In this document: positions 7,996-15,189 of the stretch, one piece after another
How positions within the stretch are numbered: the stretch's first letter is position 1
Layout: every line of letters starts with the position of its first letter
Source of the DNA: Vulcanimicrobiota bacterium
Lineage (GTDB): Bacteria > Vulcanimicrobiota > Vulcanimicrobiia > Vulcanimicrobiales > Vulcanimicrobiaceae
DNA length: 23,489 bases
Reading direction: 5' to 3'
Assembly: GCA_027306845.1 (NCBI GenBank)
Contig: DAHUYY010000005.1
Span: 1-23,489 of the forward strand
The notes under the pieces: generated by a model
What the model was told of the DNA's origin: nothing
The model's database searches: none
The model's input: only the letters and a program-made list of their open reading frames with translations
Program-made: the position numbers and the translations under genes

Positions 7996-9385
7996 AAAGC
8001 GCCTTCACTGCAGAGGTGAGCGCATCGACGCTTGCCTTCGCATCACCGAAGAGCATCGAGGTGTTCGGCATCTCGTAGAGCGGATTGTCGATGCCGGCGA
8101 AACCCGAGCGCATCGAGCGTTTGAGCACGATGACGTTCGCAGCTTTATCGACGTCGAGAATCGGCATGCCGTAGATCGGCGAGCTCTTCACGCTGCGCGC
8201 CGCGGGATTCGTGACGTCGTTCGCACCGATAACCAGGGCGACGTCGGTCGTCGAAAATTCCGGGTTTGCATCTTCCATGTCGAGCAACTGTTCGTACGGA
8301 ACGTTCGATTCGGCGAGCAAGACATTCATGTGCCCGGGCATGCGGCCGGCGACGGGATGGATCGCGTAGAGCACCTGAACGCCGCGCTTCTCGAGTTGGT
8401 CGGCGAGCGCTTTTACGGAATGCTGTGCCTGCGCGACCGCCATACCGTAACCCGGAACGAAGATGACTTTCGATGCATACGCTAACATGATCGCGACATC
8501 GTCGGCACCGGCGCTGCGAATTTGCTGCGGCCCGCCGCTTCCCGCTGCGGGTTCGCTGCCGCCGCCCGAACCAAAGGCGCCGAAAAGCACGTTGGTGAGC
8601 GGGCGATTCATCGCCTTCCCCATCATCACGGTCAGCAGCGTTCCGCTCGCACCGACGAGGGCGCCGCAGATGATCAGCAGGGTCGAATTGATTTCAAAGC
8701 CGGTCACGGCGACCGCCAAACCGGTAAACGAGTTGAGCAACGAAATGACGACGGGCATGTCGGCGCCGCCGATCGGGAGAACGAAGAGCACGCCGAGCAG
8801 GAGCGCGCAGATCAGCAGCCCGACGAACGCCAGCACCGGCATCGTTCCCAGCGTGACGACGAACCACCCGGCGAGCCCGAGAATCGTCAATAAGATTAGG
8901 CCGTTGACGATTTGCTGGCCGGGATAGGTGATCGGTCGACCGGTCATGAGCTCTTGGAGTTTGAGGAACGCGATGATGGAGCCCGCGAAACTCAAGCATC
9001 CGATGATCGCCGAAAGAACCAGCGATACCGAAACGACGGCGTTCTCGCCGTTGCCGCTTGCGAGAACGAAGAATTCCAGCGTCGAGATCGCCGCTGCAGC
9101 GGCGCCGCCGGCGCCGTTATAGAGTGCGACCATCTGCGGCATCGCCGTCATTTTCACACGCAGCGCTGCGACGATACCGATCGTGCCGCCGAGAATGACG
9201 CCGACGAGAATCGCCCACCAGCCGACGCCTTGTGTCTGTAGGAGCGAGGAGACCAACGCAATCGCCATGCCGACCATTGCGAGTTGATTGCCGGCGCGCG
9301 CGGTGGGCGGAGAATTGAGTTGATGGAGGCCGTAAATGAAGAGCGCGACCGCGACGAGATTTGCGAGGCTAAGAGCGACGGTCAT
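7994..9385 (-). CDS. pntB: NAD(P) transhydrogenase subunit beta
   Basis: A 463-residue protein of normal length for PntB. The first about 270 residues hold a series of hydrophobic spans (about nine) that form the proton-conducting part in the inner membrane. The soluble NADP(H)-binding domain III follows (about 290-463), with the hallmark segments FVPGYGMAVAQAQ, HPVAGRMPGHMNVLLAES, LVIGANDVTNPAA, SPIYGMPILDVDKA and GFAGIDNPLY. With PntA it uses the proton-motive force to drive hydride transfer from NADH to NADP+. The start is ATG, sharing ATGA with the pntAB stop. Confidence 0.96.
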   Translation of the reverse strand: MTVALSLANLVAVALFIYGLHQLNSPPTARAGNQLAMVGMAIALVSSLLQTQGVGWWAILVGVILGGTIGIVAALRVKMTAMPQMVALYNGAGGAAAAAISTLEFFVLASGNGENAVVSVSLVLSAIIGCLSFAGSIIAFLKLQELMTGRPITYPGQQIVNGLILLTILGLAGWFVVTLGTMPVLAFVGLLICALLLGVLFVLPIGGADMPVVISLLNSFTGLAVAVTGFEINSTLLIICGALVGASGTLLTVMMGKAMNRPLTNVLFGAFGSGGGSEPAAGSGGPQQIRSAGADDVAIMLAYASKVIFVPGYGMAVAQAQHSVKALADQLEKRGVQVLYAIHPVAGRMPGHMNVLLAESNVPYEQLLDMEDANPEFSTTDVALVIGANDVTNPAARSVKSSPIYGMPILDVDKAANVIVLKRSMRSGFAGIDNPLYEMPNTSMLFGDAKASVDALTSAVKAL

Positions 9386-9696
9386 GAACGCGGCCCCTCT
9401 TTCTTCTTAAACATTTGCAACATGCGTTCGGTCACCGCGAACCCGCCGAAGACGTTAATGGCTCCCAACGTGAGGGCGGCGACACTGATAACGGTCAGCA
9501 TCGGCGAGGTGGGGCCGGCAAAGAGCGTGCCGACGACGACGATCGCACCGATAAACACGATGCCGTGAATGGCATTCGTCGCCGACATTAACGGCGTGTG
9601 CAGCGTCGTCGGTACCTTCGAAATAACCTCGAACCCAACAAAGACCGCCAAAAGAAGAACGGTCAATAATTGTATGAGGTGGGCGATATCGTTCAC
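9382..9696 (-). CDS. pntAB: NAD(P) transhydrogenase subunit alpha part 2 (membrane segment)
   Basis: A 104-residue membrane protein with three predicted spans. The conserved GFEVISKVPTTLHTPLMS and NVFGGFAVTERML segments identify it as the separate transmembrane part of the transhydrogenase alpha subunit, as in the three-polypeptide enzyme of Rhodospirillum rubrum. In Escherichia coli this part is fused to PntA. The start is GTG at 9696 and overlaps the pntAA stop (GTGA); its own stop overlaps the pntB start (ATGA), so the three subunits are translationally coupled and probably made in balanced amounts. Confidence 0.95.
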   Translation of the reverse strand: MNDIAHLIQLLTVLLLAVFVGFEVISKVPTTLHTPLMSATNAIHGIVFIGAIVVVGTLFAGPTSPMLTVISVAALTLGAINVFGGFAVTERMLQMFKKKEGPRS

Positions 9697-10811
9697 TGTG
9701 CCGCTCCAATCAGAGATTTACCGTCGTGAACGATACAGGCGCCCGCGATGACATCATCTTGATAATCGAGGGCGAGGGTACCGTCTTTCGCAAACGGCGA
9801 GAGTAGGGCGAAAAGATTACGCGAGTAGAGTTGGCTTGCGTTGTAGGGCATCGTTGCAGGCAGGTTGGTCGTGCCGACGATCTGCACGCCGTTTTCCGTG
9901 ATAACGGTTTCGTCGGGTTTTGTGAGGGCGCAATTGCCGCCGGCCTCGGCGGCGAGATCGACGATCACGCTTCCCGGTGCCATCGCGGCGACGGCGGCTT
10001 CGGTAATGAGGATCGGCGCTCGCCGCCCCGGAACCAGCGCGGTTGTAACGATGACGTCGTTTTTACCGATCTGTTCGACCATCCATTCGCGCTGTCGTTG
10101 CTGCTGTTCGGGCGTGAGCTCTTTTGCATAGCCGCCCGATCCCTCGGCGCTCTCGCCGAGATCGAATTCGAGAAATTTTGCACCGAGCGATTGCACCTGT
10201 TCGCGAACGACGGCGCGGACATCGTAGCCGCTGACGACCGCGCCGAGGCGGCGCGCCGTCGCGATCGCCTGCAGCCCTGCCACTCCGGCGCCGAGCACGA
10301 GTGCCTTCGCCGGCGGAATAGTCCCCGCTGCAGTGGTGAGCATCGGGAAGAACTTCGGCAGCGCACTCGCCGCGAGCAAGACCGCCTTGTAGCCGGCGAT
10401 GTTGCTTTGCGATGAAAGCGCGTCCATGCTTTGCGCGCGCGTGATGCGCGGTATTTTCTCTACCGCGAGTGCTTCAATTCCCGCCGAGGCGAGACGCTCG
10501 GCGTACGATGGGTCACCGAGAGGATCGAGAAAACCTACGAGAAGCGCGCCCTTTTTGAGGCGCGCTAATTGATTTTCGGTCGGACGACCGACACAGAGCA
10601 AGGCATCGGCGGAAGAAAGGAGTTCGTTTTCATCGGCGACGATGCGAGCCCCGGCCGATTCGTAAGCGGAGTCCGGAAAAGAAGCGGCGCGACCTGCATC
10701 GCGCTGTACGTGAATTTCCAGCCCGAGTTTTTTAAATTTGGAGACGCTTTCGGGAACGAGCGCGACACGACGTTCGCGCTCGGCGCTCTCACGCGGTACG
10801 GCAAGTATCAT
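9693..10811 (-). CDS. pntAA: NAD(P) transhydrogenase subunit alpha part 1 (NAD-binding domain I)
   Basis: A 372-residue soluble protein matching the alanine dehydrogenase/transhydrogenase fold. The N-terminus MILAVPRESAERERRVALVPESV is typical. The Rossmann segment ALVLGAGVAGLQAIATARRLG (about 170-190) binds NAD(H), and VIVDLAAEAGGNCALT and TNLPATMPYNASQLYSRN near the C-terminus are strongly conserved in PntAA. It supplies the peripheral domain I of the proton-translocating transhydrogenase and works with the two membrane subunits that follow. The ATG has no clear Shine-Dalgarno, and the gene starts 32 bases after the stop of the DUF4267-like gene, so it may rely on read-through ribosomes or have a weak site of its own. 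Confidence 0.95.
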   Translation of the reverse strand: MILAVPRESAERERRVALVPESVSKFKKLGLEIHVQRDAGRAASFPDSAYESAGARIVADENELLSSADALLCVGRPTENQLARLKKGALLVGFLDPLGDPSYAERLASAGIEALAVEKIPRITRAQSMDALSSQSNIAGYKAVLLAASALPKFFPMLTTAAGTIPPAKALVLGAGVAGLQAIATARRLGAVVSGYDVRAVVREQVQSLGAKFLEFDLGESAEGSGGYAKELTPEQQQRQREWMVEQIGKNDVIVTTALVPGRRAPILITEAAVAAMAPGSVIVDLAAEAGGNCALTKPDETVITENGVQIVGTTNLPATMPYNASQLYSRNLFALLSPFAKDGTLALDYQDDVIAGACIVHDGKSLIGAAQ

Positions 10812-10843
10812 CTGCGGGGCATACGGCTCCCGTGCAGCGACTC

Positions 10844-11224
10844 CTATCGCAATTCGGTCATGAGAATAATAAGGAGCGCCGAAAAGCCGACGATACCCCC
10901 GACGTGCGCGAGCAACTCGCGGCGTAGGCGGCGCAGATGCGCGTATGCAATTGCGAGATCGAAGGCCGAGAGCAGGAGACCGAGCGCAGCGAAGACCGTA
11001 AGCTCGACAAGGTCGTGCCGCAGGGCCGTGGCAAGGATCGCCGCGGCGAGGATCGCGTCGCGCGCCCCGGTCGCCCGGACGAAACCGAGCGCAGGCCCAT
11101 CGCTCACCGGCAGCCCGTAGGCCTCTGCGAGCCGCCCGGGGGCGAACAACGCGAGCACCCCGATTCCCAGCAGCGCGAACGCCGCGAGGAACGAGAGCGC
11201 GATGCCGAGCGATGGAAAGATCAC
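10844..11224 (-). CDS. Small membrane protein, DUF4267-like
   Basis: A 126-residue protein with about four membrane spans (roughly 7-28, 50-66, 72-92 and 104-122). The pattern APGRLAEAYGLPVSDGPALGFVRATGARDAILAAAIL matches the DUF4267 family, whose core is a GVP-x-x-x then a (K/R)G-x-RD-(L/I)-x-x-G motif. No function is established for that family. The GTG start at 11224 shares GTGA with the stop of the upstream FAH-family gene. Its place between a hydrolase and the transhydrogenase genes does not reveal a function. Confidence 0.75.
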   Translation of the reverse strand: MIFPSLGIALSFLAAFALLGIGVLALFAPGRLAEAYGLPVSDGPALGFVRATGARDAILAAAILATALRHDLVELTVFAALGLLLSAFDLAIAYAHLRRLRRELLAHVGGIVGFSALLIILMTELR

Positions 11225-12066
11225 GTCAACGCTATGCGGGTTCGCAGCGAACCGATGCGTTCGATCCGCACTTCGAGCAGATCGCCGTCGCGCAAAAATT
11301 CGGGCGGCGTTCGGGCAAAGCCCACGCCTTCGGGCGTACCGGTGGCGATGACGTCGCCCGGAAGCAACGTCATACCGCGCGAGAGCTCGGCGATAATGCG
11401 CGGAATCGAAAAAATCATCTTCGCCGTCGAACTGTGCTGTTTTTCAACGTCGTTGACGTACATTGCAATGTCGAGTGCTTGCGGATCGCCGATTTCGTCG
11501 GGGGTGAGGATAGCCGGGCCGAGCGGACAGCTCTCGTCGAGGCTCTTGCCTTTCATCCATTGAACGTGAGCGCGCTGAAGATCGCGCGCGGTGAGATCGT
11601 TGCAACACGTATAGCCGAAGATCGCTTCGAGGGCGCGGCTTTCATCGACGTCGCGACAGTGCATTCCGATAACGACTGCGAGTTCTGCTTCGTAATCGTA
11701 CTCGCGCGAGATCGAGGCATCGAAATGCGCCACGGCGTCGGGCCCGAGCACCGCCGTCGTCGCCTTCGTAAAGAAAGTCGGAACATCGGGGAGTTTGAGG
11801 TCGCGCCCGGCCGCACGAGCGCCTTCCATTGCATGCTCGAGGTAATTACGACCGACGCAGAAGACATTGCGCGGCGGAACGACCGGCGGGCCGTAGACGA
11901 GCGCCGCGGCATCGAGCGTCGGCGCGCCGATCCGTTCGTTGCGTCGCTCCGGCGGCAGTTCGATGAACGAGCGCATATCGGGCGCGTCGATCGGGGCGAC
12001 GAGACTCTCGCGTACGAGCCCGGGCCGCAGCGTTCCATCGTCGTCGAAATAGGAAATCAGCCGCAT
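11221..12066 (-). CDS. Fumarylacetoacetate hydrolase (FAH) family protein
   Basis: A 281-residue cytoplasmic protein of the FAH superfamily, whose members cleave or decarboxylate beta-diketo and 2-oxo acids with a divalent metal. The catalytic domain (about 70-280) has the family signatures FCVGRNYLEHA, SREYDYEAELAVVIG with the metal-binding acidic residues, CCNDLTARDLQ with the third acidic ligand, KSLDESCPLGPAIL and LLPGDVIATGTPEGVG. The substrate cannot be fixed: hydroxylases, acylpyruvases and ureidoglycolate lyase-like enzymes all share this pattern. Translation starts at ATG 12066, with AAGGAG eight bases upstream inside the end of the zinc-ribbon gene, whose stop lies only three bases away. 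Confidence 0.9.
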   Translation of the reverse strand: MRLISYFDDDGTLRPGLVRESLVAPIDAPDMRSFIELPPERRNERIGAPTLDAAALVYGPPVVPPRNVFCVGRNYLEHAMEGARAAGRDLKLPDVPTFFTKATTAVLGPDAVAHFDASISREYDYEAELAVVIGMHCRDVDESRALEAIFGYTCCNDLTARDLQRAHVQWMKGKSLDESCPLGPAILTPDEIGDPQALDIAMYVNDVEKQHSSTAKMIFSIPRIIAELSRGMTLLPGDVIATGTPEGVGFARTPPEFLRDGDLLEVRIERIGSLRTRIALT

Positions 12067-12069
12067 GGA

Positions 12070-12243
12070 CTACTCCTTACGGCTGGTGAGATGGAGAAAA
12101 CCGCAGTAGCGGCATTCGTACGTTCGTAGCATTGCAGCGGTTCCGTTCATCAGCATGTGCGCGCGTGCCTCTGCCTCGCTATGAAAGGTATCTTTCGTGC
12201 CGCAACTTCGCTCGCGGTCGGCTTCGCTGCGCGGTCGATCCAT
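12070..12243 (-). CDS. 57-residue zinc-ribbon/zinc-knuckle-like protein
   Basis: A complete small frame from ATG at 12243-12241 to TAG at 12072-12070, placed six bases after one gene and three bases before the next, so it fits the operon exactly. The layout is Cys14-GTKDTFHSEAEARAHM, then YECRYCGFLHLTS with Cys44, Cys47 and His51 as likely zinc ligands. The pattern C...K..(F/Y).S...A......Y.C..C...H(L/I)T is seen in many very short bacterial and phage proteins that lack an assigned role. The last codons contain the Shine-Dalgarno of the FAH gene. No good ribosome binding site is seen before its own ATG, so it is probably coupled to the gene upstream. Metal binding and any nucleic acid binding are inferences. 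Confidence 0.7.
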   Translation of the reverse strand: MDRPRSEADRERSCGTKDTFHSEAEARAHMLMNGTAAMLRTYECRYCGFLHLTSRKE

Positions 12244-12249
12244 GCGGCG

Positions 12250-12756
12250 TTAGCCGGCAGGGTGGTGCGTCGGCTTCGGAGTGGGTTTGAGCAACTTCTT
12301 TAAACTCGGAAGGTTGGGGTGCTCGTGCTCTTGCTGAAGACGTTTCGCGTCGTCGACCATTTGGTTGGCAGCACCGGGATCGTTGCCCCAATTCCCGCCC
12401 GCGCGCACGAGCGCGACGTTCCGCACGATGCCGTGGGTATGCGGGTTGTAATTGAAGGTGACGCGATAGAGACCGACCAGCGCCGTTCCATCGGGGCGAC
12501 GGATCCACATCTGCAGGACATTACCCAGCGTATGCGCGTTAAAATTGAGATCTTTACAGCCGTGCTTCTGCGTCACGCGCACCACCTGGCCGAGCCGGTT
12601 CACCTCGACCACGAACTCGGTATGGAGTGCGACCGAGGGCGGGCGGGGCGTCATCAACGGATGCGTGGCGGCCGCACGAGCGATCGGTGCGAGGGCGGGC
12701 AGGCCGAGGATCGCGGCGGCAAGCAGGGCGGCGAATGGATAGCGAAGTTTTCTCAT
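12250..12756 (-). CDS. Secreted or periplasmic protein of unknown function (168 residues)
   Basis: From the ATG at 12756 this begins with a classic signal peptide (MRKLRYPFAALLAAAILGL..., cleavage near ARAAA, residue 29). The longer open frame to 13530 lies antisense to the divergent gene and is discarded. The mature part (about 40-120) reads EFVVEVNRLGQVVRVTQKHGC and then QMWIRRPDGTALVGLYRVTFNYNP; this alternation resembles the small alpha/beta TonB C-terminal fold, but the match is loose and I do not assign it. The C-terminus (about 135-168) is rich in Lys, Pro and His. It is the first gene of the eight-gene minus-strand run. Function unknown. Confidence 0.75.
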   Translation of the reverse strand: MRKLRYPFAALLAAAILGLPALAPIARAAATHPLMTPRPPSVALHTEFVVEVNRLGQVVRVTQKHGCKDLNFNAHTLGNVLQMWIRRPDGTALVGLYRVTFNYNPHTHGIVRNVALVRAGGNWGNDPGAANQMVDDAKRLQQEHEHPNLPSLKKLLKPTPKPTHHPAG

Positions 12757-12816
12757 GAGCGTGGGGTTAACGATTCGTAGGGGCTGGGGGTTCCGCCTCC
12801 GAAGCGCGCTCTGCTC
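12757..12816. promoter_or_regulatory. 60-base divergent intergenic region, presumed two-way promoter
   Basis: This is the only non-coding gap between the eight-gene minus-strand run and the plus-strand run leading into polA, so both promoters or their proximal parts should lie here or reach into the flanking genes. I see no convincing -35/-10 pair on either strand. A short symmetric element ACGATTCGT (12770-12778) next to TTAAC may be a binding site, but this is weak. Confidence 0.35.
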
Positions 12817-15189
12817 ATGGTACGTCGTTTTCGCGCGCTCGGGCTCGCCTGCGCTCTCCTCGTCCTTTCGCTCGCCCCGGTGGGGGCAGCCCGGCCTATC
12901 GTCGATCTCCATCGGCTCGACGGATATTTCGCGCTCTTTGCCCACGATAGCGACGTGCCGTGGCAACCGACCGTGGTGCGGCTCGACACCTACTCCAGCG
13001 CGCCGGTGAGCTTTGCCGCATACGCCGTCGACCCCGGTGACGTGCTGACCGCCGGCAGCAACTCGCGCCCACGCGCGATCGACGTGAGTCGGCGAAAAGC
13101 GGTCGTGCGCTGGAACTTCACTCCGCCGGGGGGCTATCGCTTTCAAGCGAACGTCGTGCAGGTGCCGCTCGGATCGCGCGCGGGGTTCTACGTCATCGAA
13201 GCCCGGCGAGGCGGCGTCGGCGAACAAGTGTGGATCGATCGCACCGATGTCGGCATGATCGCCAAACAGACGCCGGGCGGGCTGATGATCTACGCCGCCG
13301 ATCTGCGCACCGGAAAACCGCGCCCGCACATGCGCGTGATGTTCGTCGTGAATAGCCGCTTCGTCGTGCGGTACACCGATGCGCGCGGAATCGTGCGTTG
13401 GGAGCGCGCCCCCTGGCCGGTTTTTGCACTCGGTCAGTGGGGCAGCAGCTATGCGTTCGTCTCGCTCTTGCCGCAAGCACCGCTTCCGCCCGAGATACTC
13501 GGCGTTCGTTTGGAGAGTGCGGTCGTGCATGCCGGCGAGAGCGTACGCATCGTCGGATTCGCACGCACGCGCGACGGCGAACTCCTTCGCCCGGCTCGCG
13601 GCGACGTCACGGTGAGCGTTCGGAACGGCCCCGTCTCGATCGCCGACGTGCGCGTGCCGCTCGATCGCGCCGGTGCATTTTCAACGACGGTTGCGATTCC
13701 CACGAATGCTCGGAGCGGCGATTACGCAGTGCTCGCGCAGGGCCTTTCGGGCATTGCCGGCGCGACGTTGCACGTCGACGCCGACGCCGACGGCATCGCA
13801 CTCAACGTGCACTCGGCCTGCAACGGGCGCTGCCCGGCGAACGCCGATATTCCGTTGCGTATCGAAGCGCGTCGTGACGGCCGCGCCGTCGGCGACCTTC
13901 CGATTCAGGTAACGATCGTGCGTTCGCCGCACGTCGTCGTCGGTTTCGAAGAGAAACGCCGGCCGTGGGCGATCTCGAAATGGTTGGAAACGACGGTGCG
14001 CACCGATGCAAACGGCGCGGCCGACCTCTCCATCCCGATGCCCACCGATGGGCTCGCCTCGACCTACGGTGTGACGATCTCCTCCGGTGGGGCAAGCGCC
14101 GAGACGCGCGTCACGGTGCCCACCGCACCCTTTACCATTCGCGTGCGGCCGTTCCATCGCCGACAATCGTTGGGTACGCCGTTGGGCTTCGATATCTACG
14201 CGAACGATGTCGACACGCTCGCGCCGCTCGGCGGGGCGAAGGTCGTCGTCACGCTCTCGCACGGCGCATCGGTGCAACGCCAAGTGCTGACGCTCGGCAG
14301 TAACGGTTTCGTTCGCGGTGCATTTAGCACGCCGGATCTCGGCACCAATCTCATCATCGCCGAGATCGATCGCGGCGGGCAGAAGGCGAAAGACGCCGAC
14401 CAAATCGACGTCGTTCCACAAGCGCAAGATACCGGCGAGATCGGTAGCGCGGCGGTCTCGCTCGCACTCTCGGCCTCTCGTTACACGCAGGGAGAGCGCA
14501 TCGGCGTTACCGCTCGTTCGCCCGGCGCACGCGGAAACACGCTCTTTACGTTGGAGAGTGCGTTGGGCGTGGAATCGGATGTCGCTGACGATGGAAATGG
14601 AATCGCGCACGGAGCGTTCACCGCGCGCACTGCGCTGGGAACGGTCTCCATCGGTGCGGCGATGGTGCGCGCCGGTGCGATCGCTTGGAATACGATCGCG
14701 CTTCCGCTCGATACGCCGGGGCGCCCCGCGCAGGCAAGGTTGCGAACGATCGGCGACGACGGGCGCCCCGGATCGCTTGCAAAACTCGCGATGGGCCCCT
14801 TCGCCGACGGCGCCGGCACCGTCGTGTTGCGTATCAGTCGCGGCGTTCCGTCGGGGAGCGCGCTCTTCGATGACGCGCCGGGCTTACTCGCCGTCGGCGC
14901 GACGCTCACCCTCAACAGCGCTCCCCCCGAGACGACGTGGCATCCGTGGGTCGACTCGACCGGCGAACACCCGGAGGTGCTCGGCTTCGAGCGCGTCGCG
15001 TTGCCGCCGAGCGATCTTACGATCGCGCAATCCGATACGTCGACGGTGGCGTGGAGCGTCGAGCCGTCGGCGAGCGATATTCTTCCGTTCCACCTTCCTG
15101 AAGATGCCGGGCGTTACACGCTCTCGGTATTGAAAATCTGCGATGACGGCCGCGTTGTCGCCGGCTCGATGCGGCTCGAGGTGCACTGA
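12817..15189 (+). CDS. Secreted macroglobulin-like (MG2-domain) protein without thioester domain
   Basis: A 790-residue protein with a signal peptide (MVRRFRALGLACALLVLSL..., cleavage near VGAA, residue 25). The segments GVGEQVWIDRTDVGMIAKQTPGGLMIYAADLRTGKPRP and then ILGVRLESAVVHAGESVRIVGFARTRDGELL to about residue 325 fit the MG1/MG2 beta-sandwich domains at the front of bacterial alpha-2-macroglobulins. Further Ig-like segments follow (for example 425-520). Full-length bacterial A2Ms are about 1500-1900 residues and many carry a CxEQ thioester; this one ends at 790 with no such motif, so it lacks the bait/thioester half. A role in envelope protection or as an adhesive Ig-like protein is inference. 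Its TGA overlaps the polA ATG by one base (TGATG). No strong Shine-Dalgarno precedes it. Confidence 0.75.
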   Translation: MVRRFRALGLACALLVLSLAPVGAARPIVDLHRLDGYFALFAHDSDVPWQPTVVRLDTYSSAPVSFAAYAVDPGDVLTAGSNSRPRAIDVSRRKAVVRWNFTPPGGYRFQANVVQVPLGSRAGFYVIEARRGGVGEQVWIDRTDVGMIAKQTPGGLMIYAADLRTGKPRPHMRVMFVVNSRFVVRYTDARGIVRWERAPWPVFALGQWGSSYAFVSLLPQAPLPPEILGVRLESAVVHAGESVRIVGFARTRDGELLRPARGDVTVSVRNGPVSIADVRVPLDRAGAFSTTVAIPTNARSGDYAVLAQGLSGIAGATLHVDADADGIALNVHSACNGRCPANADIPLRIEARRDGRAVGDLPIQVTIVRSPHVVVGFEEKRRPWAISKWLETTVRTDANGAADLSIPMPTDGLASTYGVTISSGGASAETRVTVPTAPFTIRVRPFHRRQSLGTPLGFDIYANDVDTLAPLGGAKVVVTLSHGASVQRQVLTLGSNGFVRGAFSTPDLGTNLIIAEIDRGGQKAKDADQIDVVPQAQDTGEIGSAAVSLALSASRYTQGERIGVTARSPGARGNTLFTLESALGVESDVADDGNGIAHGAFTARTALGTVSIGAAMVRAGAIAWNTIALPLDTPGRPAQARLRTIGDDGRPGSLAKLAMGPFADGAGTVVLRISRGVPSGSALFDDAPGLLAVGATLTLNSAPPETTWHPWVDSTGEHPEVLGFERVALPPSDLTIAQSDTSTVAWSVEPSASDILPFHLPEDAGRYTLSVLKICDDGRVVAGSMRLEVH

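Noticed and set aside
12070..12243. Possible frameshift in the small zinc-ribbon gene
   Set aside because: A first reading seemed to break the frame near 12155, but careful re-reading of the bases gave one continuous frame through both zinc-ligand segments.
12757..13530. N-terminal extension of the secreted protein at 12250-12756
   Set aside because: It would run antisense through the divergent gene and place an obvious signal peptide in the middle of the protein.
13681..14610. 309-codon minus-strand frame inside the macroglobulin-like gene
   Set aside because: No start signal, no family resemblance, and the plus-strand protein has a signal peptide and domains.
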